Shown: in pieces, positions 1 through 11,690 of the stretch
How the letters are laid out: every line of letters starts with the position of its first letter
Position numbering within the stretch: position 1 is the first letter of the stretch
Assembly: GCA_000507305.1 (NCBI GenBank)
Contig: DF240053.1
Location: 7,296 to 71,295, forward strand
From: Breviolum minutum Mf 1.05b.01
Taxonomy: Eukaryota > Sar > Dinophyceae > Suessiales > Symbiodiniaceae
Reading direction: 5' to 3'
Length of the DNA stretch: 64,000 bases
The notes under the pieces: generated by a model
Seen by the model: the letters and a program-made list of their open reading frames with translations, nothing else
Database searches by the model: none
What the model was told of the DNA's origin: nothing
Translations under genes and position numbers: made by a program

Positions 1-29
1 CCCGAAAACGGCCAAAAGTGTTCCTGTTT

Positions 30-113
30 TCTGGTTTTCAATTTCTCGTTTTCTGGTTTTCTCGGTTTTCTCGGTTTTCTGGTTTTCTCGTTTTCTGGTT
101 TTCTTGTTCTGCT
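30..113. repeat. TTTTCTGG/TTTTCTCG tandem repeat
   Basis: Pyrimidine-rich 8-9 bp units (ttttctgg, ttttctcg, ttttctcgg) follow one another for about 80 bp. Low-complexity satellite-like sequence at the left edge, with no coding signal. Confidence 0.75.
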
Positions 114-194
114 GGCCGCATCCTTCTGGCCAGGTCGCGTTTTTTATGTGCTTAGTCCAAATTCTTAAATCACCAAATTTCAGATAACCGTAAG

Positions 195-401
195 GATTGG
201 TGGTTTTGGTTGGTGGTTTGGGATTCTAGGGGATACTCCTGGATACCCCGAAGTGAAAAACCCCTTTCATAACAATCCTTTCATAAGGGGATACCGGGAT
301 ACAATCCAAATAATAAAGGGATTGTTATGAAAGGGTTTTTTGCACTTAGGGGTTATCCCTAGAATCCCAAAACCACCAACCAAAACCACCAACCAAAACC
401 C
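195..401. repeat. Long imperfect hairpin, MITE-like
   Basis: The left arm (about 195-238, ggttggtggtttgggattct and neighbours) is matched in reverse complement by the right arm (about 353-401). A second inner pair also matches: gtgaaaaacccctttcataa near 253 against ttatgaaagggttttttgcac near 325. The nested pairing covers almost the whole 200 bp, as in a foldback element. I saw no second copy in the window. Confidence 0.75.
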
Positions 402-1221
402 CGTTAGTTGAATCTGAATCTAATTTCTGATATCAAGTAGATATTAAGAGACCTGCATCCCTAGCCCTTGTCCTCCAAACACTGGTTTTTTGGAACCTTG
501 CCCTCGACATGCTGACAAAGGAAACTTTGAGAATATTATTTTCCATTATGATAACAAAGGTTGATAGGGATTTGTGGACTACAAATATCTCCATATTGTC
601 TCAGGTGTACCTCGTCCTCGTCCTGGAATGTATAGGAACAAAGTAGCCTCTCAGCTAGACTGCAACTACCACATAATCACTTCTTACCCTTCACCAGGAA
701 TCGCTATATATACTATAAATTAACATTCTACTACATTCTCCTGTCCAAATTATGCCAACGTAGACTTCCAACCAAGCGAAAACCATGGACCATGGACACA
801 TGGTAAACTGAACAGGCTGAGATATGTGGTAGACGAATGAGACAAATGACAAACATGCGAAGAGACATGGCAAAATCAACGCATCATAGCATGGCTGCTA
901 TCTCTGGCCAAACCGTTTCTTCATCCCTTCTTAAAGGAGTAAACAACCCTAGCAGGCAAAGCTGCTTTGGGACAAGACATTCAACGGATCAAGTTGAACA
1001 ACAAACAGGTTTGACTCACAAAGAAATTCAGGCTATTTTTGGAATACGCCTCTCCTCCCAGAATCGTGGTGTGTTCGAACCCTTATCATGTCTTATGATC
1101 ATGTGTTTAAACAAACAATTGCAGGATCTCACATGAAGTCTGGTCAAATTACGATATTTCACCATGAAGTAAAACGAAAAAAACATCTTTAAGTCCCATA
1201 ATTTTGTCCAACCCTTCGTAC

Positions 1222-1365
1222 TTTGCAGCTCCTGAATCTCCTCGCCCTCGCTCTCATCGGCATTCTCCGCCGTTTCGGGCTCCGCCGTTTCGGCCTCTTC
1301 GCCGGCAACGGTGGCTTCAGCTGCGGTGTCAGCTTCAGCGGCCGGATACAAGCGACAAGACGCAC
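1222..1365 (-). CDS. Exon of unidentified gene, Glu/Ala-rich
   Basis: The minus strand opens with a CAG|G acceptor at 1366/1365 and reads an acidic, Ala/Glu-rich segment (AAEADTAAEATVAGEEAETA and onward, ending EIQEL) up to a possible GT donor at 1221. GC content is clearly higher than in the flanks. Product unknown; low-complexity acidic linkers like this are common in nuclear proteins. The complementary strand is also open, but the minus strand agrees with neighbouring exons. Confidence 0.4.
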
Positions 1366-1793
1366 CTGCGTATCAGTGCATCAAACGACTGGGAAGGCAA
1401 GTAAACTTGCACAAGGGTGATAGGTTTTTTTTGCCTTGAATATATAGGATGAATATATAGGATATGTGCCTTGAATATAAAAATCCCAGAACTAAATATA
1501 GTTAGAAAATTAAAAAATACATTCAAACAAAAAACATCAACAAAAACTGAAGTCTCAACTTTTCCTCAACTTTGGAGATTCAAATTGCAAAACCCCTCAA
1601 ACCCACCGAAAACAAACTCTTATCATTCGCTTACACTCCCTGTTTCACTAACAGCTAGCTCGCACCTGAAACACACCAGGGTTGGTTCAAATGAGTTTAA
1701 CTTGTGGAAAGGCCACCTAAATGGTGGTGAAAAATGAAGGTGGTGATGACCATACCACGATGATGACTCCGTATTTAGGAAAAAATCACCAAC

Positions 1794-1895
1794 TACCCTC
1801 TGGTAAACTAACATAGGGAATATCCCCATTTCTAATAGGAAATACATCTTCACAGGGTCCATTTTCCAGCCAGCTATGTTAGATTACCGGAGTGT
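1794..1895. repeat. MITE family A copy (TA-flanked)
   Basis: Inverted termini ccctctggtaaactaacatag and ctatgttagattaccggagtg enclose about 60 bp and are bounded by TA on both sides. A close relative lies at 38849-38968, and a fragment (aactaacatagctgggctgg) lies near 14040. Confidence 0.8.
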
Positions 1896-1933
1896 AAACC
1901 AACCACAAGTGAATCTCAGCATCTTCCACCTAC

Positions 1934-2087
1934 AAAGCCATTGACCACAGGATTGGCGCCACAGACCACCAGGCGCTCGGTGATCAACGGCGCCAACGCA
2001 TCGTTCACGGCGGCGCTTTTCTTAAACACGAGCTCACGGTCGCCTTCGGCTTGCCTCGGGGGCCCCAAGGATCCAGATATTTCTCCA
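1934..2087 (-). CDS. Exon of unidentified gene
   Basis: Bounded by a TTAG acceptor and a GTAGGT donor, the minus strand reads about 50 residues without a stop, including PRQAEGDRELVFKKSAAVND and APLITERLVVCGANPVVNGF. The composition is typical of a folded soluble protein. GC content is raised compared with the flanks. I do not recognise the family. It lies on the same strand as all other exons to its right up to 51.5 kb. Confidence 0.55.
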
Positions 2088-3309
2088 CTAAGAATAGGGA
2101 CACCTCACCTAAAATCCAGATCCAATGATGGGATTGGGTCAGTGAAGAAAGGCACCGGTTTCCGGTTTCCAGGCTGAAAAAAATCAGATCTGCCAAGATG
2201 CAAATCTGCACCCATATGTCTCACTTTGTGGACCTCACTTTTTCGGAAGGTGCATTCTGGATATAGCATATATGGGGTTTGTGTCTATATATATATATAT
2301 TATATAATATATGTCTTATAGATTGCACCTGAATCACTTGATATGAAACTTGAGGAGATTGAGAGTCATCAGTGATTGAAGAAGGAATGATTTACCTGGG
2401 GAATTGGACCTAGAATCCTTTTAAACACATCTGGACCGAAACCACTGATTCACCGAATAATTATATAAGCATTGTCTGAACATTAAAACTTTAGGGCTCC
2501 AATTGAATCTTGATACCCTCCCTGAAACTTTCCCAGCGTTTGTTTGCCCTTGAAAATTGGCCTAAACTAAACGCCCCCCCCCAAAAAAAAACGAGAAAGC
2601 ATTCCAAACCATACAACAATCTCATGTTTAAATTATATCATGTTCTCAACTCTCAAGGCGGTGATGTTGAAGATGTTGATACTGTTGATGGTGCATCAAT
2701 CCCAAACAACCACCTGAAATCCATGTTTTTTTTCAACCCGTGGTAAATCATGGGGATAAACTACGACCAACCTCGAGGCCAAGGTATGGCGATCATATGC
2801 TGGTTTTTCATCGTAAATGATATATCAATGGAACGCGTGTCACACATGATTTCATGTTGAAAAGATGCGCATCTCCTTGGGTTTTACTTGTGCCCACCAT
2901 CAAATTGAGTATTAGTTGATGTGGGAAGAAAAAAACTCATTGAAACTCCGACCCACCTTTTAGGAAACGCTTTAGCGTCTTATCTGTTCCTTGCATGATG
3001 CACATAGAAGCATACGGAAGCCAGGCATTGAAAAACCCTGAAACTCATCTTGAACACGTTTTCAAACAGTTAAAACTTGAAACATCTTGCAGGTTTTTCT
3101 TCCTATACAGTACATCCCTCATATGGAGAGAAAAAAACCAACAAACTGCCCCAACAAAAAACCTATGAGCAATTGAATACCCTCCCTAAAACCTAACATT
3201 TTCACACCTCGTTTATGGATGCTGCCAGGAAGACTTTATTCCTTTCCTTTTTGGGATGACCTTCCTGGCAAATCACCCCTGTTCCACCTGCCACGGTGGT
3301 TTTTTGTTT

Positions 3310-3430
3310 GTTTTTGTTGATCCCAGGCCACTTCCCAATGTCCGCAGCATTCCGTACTTGCCGCGCTGTCCCTGCTTTCGGCTCAGCCCGCAACAGCCGT
3401 TTCGAGGAGGTGAGGTGGGTATCCAAACAG
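3310..3430 (-). CDS. Possible exon of unidentified gene
   Basis: A GC-rich minus-strand open segment reads SSKRLLRAEPKAGTARQVRN and continues NAADIGKWPGINK. It is basic and protein-like, but splice borders are not clear and other frames are also open for part of it. Product unknown. Confidence 0.3.
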
Positions 3431-3713
3431 CAATTAAATGGTGGAGAAAACATGCGGACATTTGGGGGAACTTCTTGGAAGTCCAGAGTCAAGTGATCAT
3501 GTACAGTTTCACAGCTTTATTTGGCTTAGTTTGAAGTTTCTTAATTGAGAGAAAACTATAGAAATTGGTTTTCAAAATTCAGCTCAATTTTGAAAGGGTC
3601 CAATCTTAAGTTCCTTCTTCAATTAGATGGTTTTTGCCTGATGTAGAGCACGTGCAATCTTGGACTTCCCAAAACAAACCTCAGCAGCAATCCTTGTGAC
3701 ATTCCATGAAATC

Positions 3714-3800
3714 TTGATTGGTTAATAGGGATCCTTTTTTCATGGCTTATGAAATACTCCCGAAATATAACTGCAACAAAAAATCATCCCCTATATAACC
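3714..3800. repeat. Dispersed repeat family G copy (partial)
   Basis: Contains ggttaatagggatcc, catggcttatgaaata and atcatcccctatataaccc. The same blocks in the same order occur near 5078, 14190, 36768 and 47800. This copy lacks the tttttcattgctc tail seen in the others. Confidence 0.6.
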
Positions 3801-3942
3801 CAACCTTTTTAAAGTTTTGAAGTTGGCGCTCTTCGTTCTCCAGCTGTACACTCTCCCAACGCAAACGTGTGAAGAGAATACAATTTCCATCATCACCCAA
3901 CCTGGGATTTTTGTATCATAAATTACCATATATTACGCTACT

Positions 3943-4041
3943 GGTTGGTCGTTTCAATTCAACCCATTTGAAACATATTCGTCTTAAATTGGATCATCTC
4001 CCCAGATATGGGTGAAAATCAAAAACTGTGTGAAACCACCA
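3943..4041. repeat. MITE family B copy
   Basis: Shows tggttggtcgtttcaa, aacccatttgaaa, ggatcatctccccaga, gggtgaaaatcaaaaa and gtgaaaccaccac. This is the family B pattern with inverted gttggtggtttc and gaaaccaccac ends. Confidence 0.7.
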
Positions 4042-4321
4042 CTATAATCAGATTCCTTGTTTCTCTCTCTTTTTTTCAAACATTTGCTACCACACCCTAT
4101 AATATCCGGGTGAGCCAAGTACCCAACCAACCGTTTCTGACTCAGCTATTTCGGACCATGGAAATAACAGTTTAAACGTTGTTTTTCCTACCAAAATATG
4201 CAATCCCGGCCCAAAGAGTTTAAAGGTTTGGCCATTGGCTGCGTCAAATTTGGTAGCACTGGTGAAGGATTGATGGAAAACATCTTATTCATCTGGCAAC
4301 ATGGGGGGGTGAAACAAATCT

Positions 4322-4434
4322 GGTTGGTGGTTTTTCACCAACCCCTTTGAAAGATATGCTCGTCAAAAAAATGGGTAAACATCTTCCCCAAGTTCCGGGG
4401 TGAAATTTCCAAAAACAGTTGAAGTTTCACCACC
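4322..4434. repeat. MITE family B copy
   Basis: Begins ggttggtggtttttcacc and ends gaagtttcaccacctag, with the family core cttccccaagttccggggtg. Ends are inverted copies of one another. Confidence 0.75.
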
Positions 4435-4555
4435 TAGAATGTCATACATTCATAGAGATGATATCATTCATCACTTAAACAAGGTCCCTACAAGATTTCA
4501 AGCCTTGGGGAAAAGTTCCAACAAAGATCAACTTCAAAGGTGAGATTTTTGTCAC

Positions 4556-4610
4556 CGCTTTTTCGGTGGATTCACTCCCCTCGGGGGAACCTGCCGAAGG
4601 AATGTGCCAC
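4556..4610 (-). CDS. Short exon of unidentified gene
   Basis: The segment between CACCAG|G and GCG|GTGACA is 55 nt (one base plus 18 codons) and reads WHIPSAGSPEGSESTEKA. It is Ser/Glu-rich, probably a flexible linker. Consistent splice borders are the main evidence. Confidence 0.4.
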
Positions 4611-4847
4611 CTGGTGTTCAAAGGTGCCTCTGCAAAAGATGTGAGGGCAAAAAGGGGGCGTTTGAAAGGAAACACAATGCATGGTGCCATATATTTGTAT
4701 ATATTTTATATGAATATATTGTAGTACATATGTCTATATATGTAAAAATCATTGAATTGTATCATAAATCAGTTATAAAATCATATCAAACAAAATAAAC
4801 AATATTCCAAGTCATACACATCACACCTTTAGTTTTTTGGTGTTTTA

Positions 4848-4991
4848 CTACATCTTTCTTTTGCTGCCAAACTTTGGAGCCTTTGGAAAAGATGGAACAT
4901 CCAACGACTCCAACGCCCTGTTGGTCGTCCCGTTGTCAACCATGGCACCGTCGGCGTTTAGGACTAAACGCTCTGTCTGTTGTGAACCATC
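4848..4991 (-). CDS. Possible 3-prime terminal exon of unidentified gene
   Basis: A GGCCAG|GAT acceptor opens 47 codons that end in a stop at 4848-4850. Key stretches are GSQQTERLVLNADGAMVDNG and NRALESLDVPSFPKAPKFGS, followed by a basic tail KRKM. The stop makes it a candidate C-terminus. A read-through into a later exon cannot be excluded because a weak GT lies near the end. Confidence 0.5.
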   Translation of the reverse strand, partial: DGSQQTERLVLNADGAMVDNGTTNRALESLDVPSFPKAPKFGSKRKM

Positions 4992-5077
4992 CTGGCCGAG
5001 GCGCCAATGGAACCACGAAAACCCGAAAAACCCAGGGGTCCCGGATACTTTCCATTGAAGTCATCCTGGTTGTTTAA

Positions 5078-5237
5078 TAGGGATCCCTATAATGGCTCCT
5101 ATGACATCCTGGTTGTTGCATGACGGGATCCATATTTCATGGTTTATGAAATAATCACCCAAATATATTGAACATAGGTAGGATTTCATCCCTTATATAC
5201 CCTGTACCAAGCAGGGACCCTTTTTTTCATTGCTCAA
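5078..5237. repeat. Dispersed repeat family G copy
   Basis: Carries cctggttgtttaatagggat, ttcatggtttatgaaataatc, taggatttcatcccttatat and a terminal tttttttcattgctcaatt. The block order matches the copies at 14190, 36768 and 47800. Confidence 0.7.
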
Positions 5238-5435
5238 TTAATTTTGCAATTTCAGCAGCTCCGGGGGAATGTGACCGCAATATCCCAAGTTGGGTACACT
5301 CCGTGCGGTTACGAGGTTTTGGCAACATGAATGGCTGAAAGACGAGATAAAGTCCTCGGTCTCGGGACCTATGTTCTGTAGCTCTTGAGGAGCTGTCTAA
5401 ATTCTATATTCCATGTATTTTGAGATGCTTCTCAA

Positions 5436-5528
5436 GTTGGTGGTTTCAACCTATTTGAAAAATATTAGTCAAATTTCATCATTTCCCCAGGTAGGGGTGA
5501 AAATAAAAAATATTTGAAACCACCACCT
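5436..5528. repeat. MITE family B copy (well preserved)
   Basis: Inverted ends gttggtggtttcaacc and ttgaaaccaccacctag with the core atttccccaggtaggggtga. One of the clearest members of the family. Confidence 0.8.
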
Positions 5529-6283
5529 AGTTCTCCATACAATCTCCCACAAAGGTACCCTTTGGGCCAGCCAATGTCGGGGACTAGAAATACCAAACAG
5601 CTTTTCGAGGGCCGGGTGTAGCCTCCATTCCCACCCCCGAACGAAATGTCATGGAGATGTCATGGAGTAAACAACCATGAGGACACCCACACTTAACATA
5701 GGTACCCAAAGTAGCCATAATTGGAATGGAACATACTATACCCACCCTGAAAATTACCATGTTGAACCTCAAAATGAAGTCTTAATTGTTTGGAAGTTTG
5801 GAATATGATGGAACCCTTCTTTTGAAAGAGGTGAACATATCAGGTTCCGGCCGTTCATTGCCCAGGGTGGATCTTTTCCAAACCTTCGTTTTCAGTATCC
5901 GGTGCTAGGTTTCCTGGGTGTATCTTTCACAAGAAATGTTCGAATGACTCAAGCATTGTGGTTATAAGTCTATGGCAGCTGGCTGATTAAATCTGTAAAG
6001 AAACATGCGTTTCAATCATGTGACATAGAGTTGCAAAATTCCAAGGGTACATAAAAGATCATAAAAGGAAAGCATTCAAAAAAGCACCATCTCTATCTGT
6101 ATAAATACTACATGTACAATGATTTGTATCTGGGTGGAGCTTTAATAAGACTTCATCAACCTTCAAAAAACTGAAATATCAAATACTTTTGGGATGCTAA
6201 ACATCTACATGAAATCAATCGTTCCATCCTGACATCAAACACGTAACTTGTAAAATATCTACACTATGATATATCTATGCTTT

Positions 6284-6360
6284 GTATGGAATATTTCCCT
6301 ACATTTACCATACAAATCAACCAAATATAGGTAAATATACCATACATTGATGGTATGGGA
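6284..6360. repeat. MITE family C copy
   Basis: Palindromic element with acatttaccatac, aatcaaccaaatataggtaa and atataccatacattgatggt. Family C is defined by the paired tacctacattt and aaatgtaggtaaatatacc motifs. Confidence 0.7.
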
Positions 6361-6540
6361 TGTGTAAATGTATGTACTGTACAAGAATCGATATTCATAG
6401 TATATACATAACCACGTGCCATATCTTTGAATTTGTGCCGCCCCCAACCGCCTCATCGGTTGTGCCCGACCAAACGTTCCTGAGTGTCCGGGACATCCTA
6501 TGAGGAAATCCTATACTTGGTATACCCCAACAAGGGATGT

Positions 6541-6664
6541 GATATGTATGTATATATATGTAAAAATATATATATATGTATATATATATATATGTATATG
6601 TAAATATATGTATATGTATAATATATGTATATGTATAATATATGTATATATAAATATATATATA
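6541..6664. repeat. TA/TATG-rich microsatellite tract
   Basis: About 120 bp of alternating ta, tatg and tata units. It produces long Tyr/Ile-rich open frames on both strands that are artefacts. Confidence 0.85.
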
Positions 6665-8323
6665 GATAGATTTAATGGGATGATACATTGTATTGAATTG
6701 AGTATTGGTAGACCCTCACACCAACATATAGCAACATCCAATTTCAATAGCAAGATAGGAAAAAAATGGGCAGAAAAGAGGGACACTTCATACTTGAAGG
6801 AACCCCAATGATTTAGCGAATGATTTCTGCCGTTAGTTGGTAAGGGAAAAAATAAATGTAGGACCAGGAACATATGATATCACTCCATACATGGAGCGTA
6901 AGTGGGTATCATCAGCTAGTGACTACCCTCTTTCTGTTTCAGTGTTGGTACCATGCATAAGTTGTTGTCATAGAGTGAACAACCGATTTGGCAAAGTCAG
7001 CCAATTTGGAAGCCTTCGGCCAAGAATGTGGATATATCACTTCAACGTTGAGATACAGATTCATTCGGTCAAAATCTTGCAAACAGTACACATCACTTGT
7101 ATGAATTTTTCAGCCAACAGCTGGTAGCTATAGCTTGGGTCATGCCTAAACACTGTAACAAACTGTAACCCCCCAACACCTGGCCGTTGCAGTGGATTTT
7201 TCACTGATTATTCGACGGTTTTCATAGGGTTTAAAAAAAAAGGAAGATCGACGATTTAGCCACTGTGAAACCACCGGTTTTGGCAATCCCCAAGCATTTT
7301 TGGCATTGATGGGACTTTATTGCGTGGTTCAGTTGTAGCTGTACAACCAAGGAAAACGTTCCGGTGTAGTTGTTGAACCTTCCCAAACTGGGAAAAATCT
7401 TCACAAGGGAACTGCTCAATCAACAAACTAAAAGCTACCGAGTTTCTCAATATTCGAAAGCAATCAACAATTGAATTGAAATGTCCTTTTGTATGGATCT
7501 AAATTACGTAGACTCCACGCAAAAAAACAATAAATACATTACCTTCTGGCAATCTAACCTCATGATGGACAATCCTAATTTTTGGCGATTACCTACTATC
7601 ATCAACAGCTTTTTTGCAGTTGTCTCGTTGGTCCAGTTTTCTGCAGCTGTGTGTCACCAAAGACGTTGCCTCGTTTGTGACTTGAATGCTGTGATGATTT
7701 ACCAGGTTGCGATGAATCAAGCTACCAGTGGGAGGATAGGTAGGAGAATATGGGAGAATTCAACCTGTAGATACCCTAAGGCCGTAAGAGAAAGTCAACT
7801 TGAAAAACAGGCAAAAGCCCCTGGGGGAAAAAACATAACAGAGTACAGGGTCTTCTTCCAAGCACATCTTTTTTACAGGGGTAAACTCTGTGTTTGTTTT
7901 AGGAAGGTTCATCAATTTGTCATGGAAGCCTTCCCCCTGTTTTGCTTCTCCCATCTTTTTGGAAAGCTTGATGTATCCATCGTGGGTGCCAGCAGACCCC
8001 TGCGAGAAGGTTTCTTGCTGGGACCCCTCACAACCAATTTGATGAAAATGAACCCAAACAAACATGAAAAAACAACACCATCTGGTTATTGTGAAGTATC
8101 CACCCCCCCAAAAAAAAGTCCCCTGAAAAGGGACTTAAAAGGAAATATCATCTTCCAACATTTCCTACCATCAATTTTCATGGGATATATATGGAACTAC
8201 ATTCCCAGTGATTCAGGAAAAAGCACTAGCAATACCTCCTAAATCAACTGAATTTCAAATGTCTGTGTCGAAATGTGTTGAATGACCCTGATTTACATAC
8301 AAGGGTAGTATGAGATCTACATA

Positions 8324-8433
8324 CCCTCCAGGAAACCAACATATCCCACCTTGCAAAAAAGGAAAATCATCTTCAAGAGTGACGGCTGGGGATATGTTGC
8401 TATATGTTGGATATGTTAGTTCCCTACCAGTTG
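8324..8433. repeat. MITE family A copy (TA-flanked)
   Basis: Left end ccctccaggaaaccaacata, right end tatgttagttccctaccagttg, with TA on both sides. Internal sequence (tcccaccttgcaaaaaagga) matches the copy at 38201. Confidence 0.75.
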
Positions 8434-9240
8434 TAAATCAACGAAGGGTTCGTTTCATTTTTGGCTGCTCAAGTGACCGCGGGATCATCCATGCTCACCG
8501 CCTCCAAATAGCGACCGCTCATCACGTCACCCGCTCAGCTTCCCAGCGGCATGGAGGTGGATGCGACGACAAGACAAGAAGTGATTCGGTTACACATGGT
8601 AACGCTTCAATGTGGCTTTCAGCAGGTAAGAGTTTCACATTTTAATATGTTTGTTCTTTGAAAAACTTGATATGTTAAATATATCTAAATATTAATTCTG
8701 GTCTCCACCCACCTTTAGAAATACCAAGACTTCCAACTGACCATCACACAAACCCTGAAAAAACGTGCTCCTATGTATTTATATACATATGGGAAAGCAT
8801 TGGTTGCAGAAAACCGGTATGCTATATGCATTGAAAGCCATGCATTACGTGGCAGCTGTGCAAATGCTGCAGTCAAGCACCAGGGCCGGATCTGGCAATC
8901 TAACAAGGAATGGATTGAATGACAATAAAGCATGAAATAGAACAATACGTAAAACATACAGTAGATATATACATATGAATGCATCGTTTCTTGATATCAA
9001 TATCTCCAATACTGTATACCTTTGAAGTATAATTTGAGGACTCGCTACCGGGCATCCAGTTGGTAAAGAATCTGTGATAATGTCAGTGAACATATACAAT
9101 TACACCTAGAAACACCAACTACGCCGTTTTATATCTTTGTATATGCAGCATATTAGTAGTTTTTACACAATAGACTAAATAGCTAGTCTTTTTGATGCGT
9201 TTTTGAGGCACAACTTGTGGTAGAAGCAAAGGGGGTTTAC

Positions 9241-9348
9241 ATATTCATGTCTAACACCCATCTCCGACATCGTCTCTGCGTGACCTTTTGCCAAACGTAA
9301 AGCGTTTGGCCGACAAAAAACGGCGTCCTGTAGTTGTTGCTCGAACTC
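9241..9348 (-). CDS. Exon of unidentified gene
   Basis: An exact 36-codon segment lies between CTTCAG|GAG and TAT|GTAAAC. It reads EFEQQLQDAVFCRPNALRLA and KGHAETMSEMGVRHEY. The acceptor has a good pyrimidine tract and the donor is canonical. Helical and amphipathic in character; no family recognised. Confidence 0.55.
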
Positions 9349-9816
9349 CTGAAGCAGGATCACCACAACAAACAGGATTTTTTTGTGATACTGTTGATAC
9401 AGCCTGAAAAATTCACATTTTGAACCCCAAACATCCAAACAATTTGAGGTTTGGTTCAGATGGTTTTCCTTTTGGGTGATTTTTGTCAAGGTTCCAGCCC
9501 GTAATTTTCAGGGGAAAAAAACACAAGTGAACTTCTCGGAATCAAGGCTTCAAAGGCGGTTGCAAAGCAATTAAAATGACCAATACCGATGATGGTTCAG
9601 AAATCCGGCTAACCACCGGTTGAATGTTTAAAAACCTTGTAAATAATAGGATACTTACCATATCAACTGGTGCAGGGATTATCTAACATCAAGAGTATCA
9701 ACCACTGTTTGGCACCGGACTTTTTGGCCAGAGTTTTCTGACCTCATGCTGTGTGTGGCCACTTAAGAAAAACCTGAGGCCTCCAGGAACGCCCCAGAAA
9801 TTTCTTCCCTTTTCAC

Positions 9817-9889
9817 CGTGTATCCGGTGCCTTTGGCTCTTCTTCCACACGCTTGGCTTGTCGGGTGTGTAAGGCTTGCAACTGACCCT
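9817..9889 (-). CDS. Exon of unidentified gene, charged helix
   Basis: Between ACCAG|G and CACG|GTGAAA the minus strand reads GQLQALHTRQAKRVEEEPKA, then PDT. Strongly charged, probably coiled or helical. Lies 470 bp upstream (in transcription order) of the exon at 9241-9348 and may belong to the same gene. Confidence 0.45.
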
Positions 9890-10079
9890 GGTCCAGTTTT
9901 GGAAGTTCACAAAATGGTGGGACAGGTTGGTGATATTTGGATCCTCCTTTTTATTTCCCATGGTGGGTTGGAACCAAAGGTTTTGTAGTACAATCAGCCT
10001 ATGCAAACCATCATGGATATATTTGGTGATATCAAAGTCATGGATCAAACCAAGGTACGACCAAAAAAGCACCCATTTT

Positions 10080-10120
10080 TTTCCATGAAAAAAGTCGATT
10101 TTCTCATCCAAATCCTGGAC
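10080..10120 (-). CDS. Possible short exon
   Basis: After CTGCAG|G the minus strand reads VQDLDEKIDFFHG, then continues open through KKWVLFWSYLGLIHDFDITK. The donor cannot be chosen by eye, so only the first part is claimed. Confidence 0.3.
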
Positions 10121-10197
10121 CTGCAGTAAAACCCTGCGATATCATGTAATCACTTATATATGATATGTACGTATATATATATATATAATATTGTATA

Positions 10198-10286
10198 CCT
10201 CCTGGGAACTAACCTATCCCTTCCCAAAGCACTTTTTAACATGATCTTCCTTTTCCAAGTGTGGGATATGTTAGCTCCCTGGAGGG
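10198..10286. repeat. MITE family A copy (TA-flanked)
   Basis: cctcctgggaactaacctat on the left and atgttagctccctggaggg on the right are inverted copies, each bordered by TA. Confidence 0.8.
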
Positions 10287-10566
10287 TAGACATATTATAT
10301 CATAATAGAATTTGGCGTAGATATCATGAACAAACTCAAGTCAAAACTATTCCAGATCTTTGCTTGCAGCTGTTGAACTCCTTTTCCAACCAACCTCTAA
10401 AACAAGAGCAACCCCTCCAAGACTCCAAGAATTGACACTCCCTGAAACTAACTGTTCGCACCTGAAGATGGGCCTTTTTGCCCCGAAAAAAGGATCCATT
10501 TATGGTATGTTTACCTCCTGTAAATTGTGGCTGATTTTTATGGTAAATTTGAAAATTATGAACCCA

Positions 10567-10671
10567 TACTGTTGATGGAAAAAATCTTGCACCACCTGGG
10601 ATGTATGAAACCCTGTAAATAATGGGTTGTTTACCAGATCAACTGGTGCAGGATTTCTTCCATCAACAGTA
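10567..10671. repeat. MITE family D copy
   Basis: Termini tactgttgatggaa and ttccatcaacagta are perfect inverted repeats. Inner ttgcaccacctgg pairs with aactggtgcagg. The TA at each tip fits a TA target-site rule. Confidence 0.85.
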
Positions 10672-10773
10672 GGTTTAATATAAGGAAACTTCATCTTTCA
10701 GTCCCATTGGAATTTTCAGCCGCTACGTCAAAACAACTGTCAGTTTTAGGGCGGGTTTCACTTTACATGACTA

Positions 10774-10857
10774 GGTGGTGGTTTCAATATCAGTCAAAAT
10801 GGGAATCTTCCTCAATTTCCAGGGTGAAAATAAAACATATTTGAAATTTCACCAGCT
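10774..10857. repeat. MITE family B copy
   Basis: ggtggtggtttcaatatcag at the left, tgaaatttcaccagctag at the right, core tcaatttccagggtgaaaat. Confidence 0.7.
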
Positions 10858-11046
10858 AGTTCTACGAAAAAAGTCAGTTTCAGGGTTTCAAGAATCACAT
10901 GAGTGAAACTGTTCATGGCTGAAATCCGGCTACATAACCAGTTGAGCTGGCTTGGGATCCGTTTATCCCATTAATTTATAGGGAGATTTCATACATCTAA
11001 CAACCAGTGCTTGGGAATGGGATGAATCAGCCATCAACAGAAGGAC

Positions 11047-11190
11047 CCTTACTTGGATGTCCCAGGAAGTTAGTAAATGGTTAGTAAATGGGTTATTTCA
11101 CCTAGATACTTATAAATGCGACATATTGGGGTTATAACCCACTGATCCTAACCTTTGATCCTAACTTCCAACGGGACATCCAAGTAAGTC
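11047..11190. repeat. Inverted-repeat element overlapping a possible exon end
   Basis: ccttacttggatgtcc (left) and ggacatccaagtaag (right) are perfect inverted ends about 140 bp apart. A related but degraded element lies near 45085-45145. Confidence 0.7.
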
Positions 11191-11262
11191 CAAAAAAGTC
11201 GCCTCTAAATCCAGAAGACGCAAAGTACTTTGCTCTTGCTCTTTCTGGAGTCTTTCCAATTC
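11191..11262 (-). CDS. Exon of unidentified gene, coiled-coil-like
   Basis: The minus strand after ACGAG|G reads AELERLQKEQEQSTLRLLDL and EATF, with a heptad-like pattern and strong charge. Its downstream end runs into the inverted-repeat element ending at 11190, so the true donor is unclear. Confidence 0.45.
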
Positions 11263-11633
11263 AGCCTCGTTTTTTGGGAATTCCGGGAGGATTTTTTTTT
11301 TGGTGCTGCTTTTTGTATATATGCACACCGGCCCATGGGTGATGGGGAACACACAAGAATCCCGAGAAAATTCTTGAACGAACTCATTCCAACTAGAAAA
11401 ACACCACGAATCTTCGCACAACTAGAGCAATCTTTTTACAATACACGCAGCAAGGAGCCTTCTGAAATCTTGAAAGATAAGCTTTAAAGGAGTTTCCTTT
11501 TGTTAAACTTAAACTTTAGGTCACTTTTGCAAAAGTGGACAATGGTTGGTGGATACCTGAAATGTCGCTAAACTCAGGGAGTCCCTGAGATGTTGCTTAT
11601 AAGCACTCCGAAAAATCAGCCACAAAGACAGAC

Positions 11634-11690
11634 TTTCTCATGGGCAAAAAATCCCAAGATTGCCTGCGCTTGCAAATTGGCTAGCAGCTC
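11634..11690 (-). CDS. Exon of unidentified gene
   Basis: Exactly 19 codons lie between GCCAG|GAG and AAA|GTCTGT. They read ELLANLQAQAILGFFAHEK. A different frame is open for longer over the same bases (ending FASAGNLGIFCP), so the choice rests on the splice borders. Confidence 0.4.

Larger units (their letters stand above)
5530..8323. other. Non-coding stretch, no credible exon
   Basis: Sequence is AT-rich with many stops in all frames. Apart from the family C element at 6284 and a long TA tract at 6541, I see nothing convincing. The longest open frame (7481-8242, plus) has atypical composition and crosses repeat sequence. Confidence 0.5.

Noticed and set aside
6395-6873. Tyr/Ile-rich open frames on both strands
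   Set aside because: Caused by the TA/TATG tract.
7481-8242. 253-codon plus-strand open frame
   Set aside because: Composition is not protein-like, it crosses repeat-like sequence (ccccccaaaaaaaagtcccc), lies on the strand opposite to all nearby exons, and no motif is visible.
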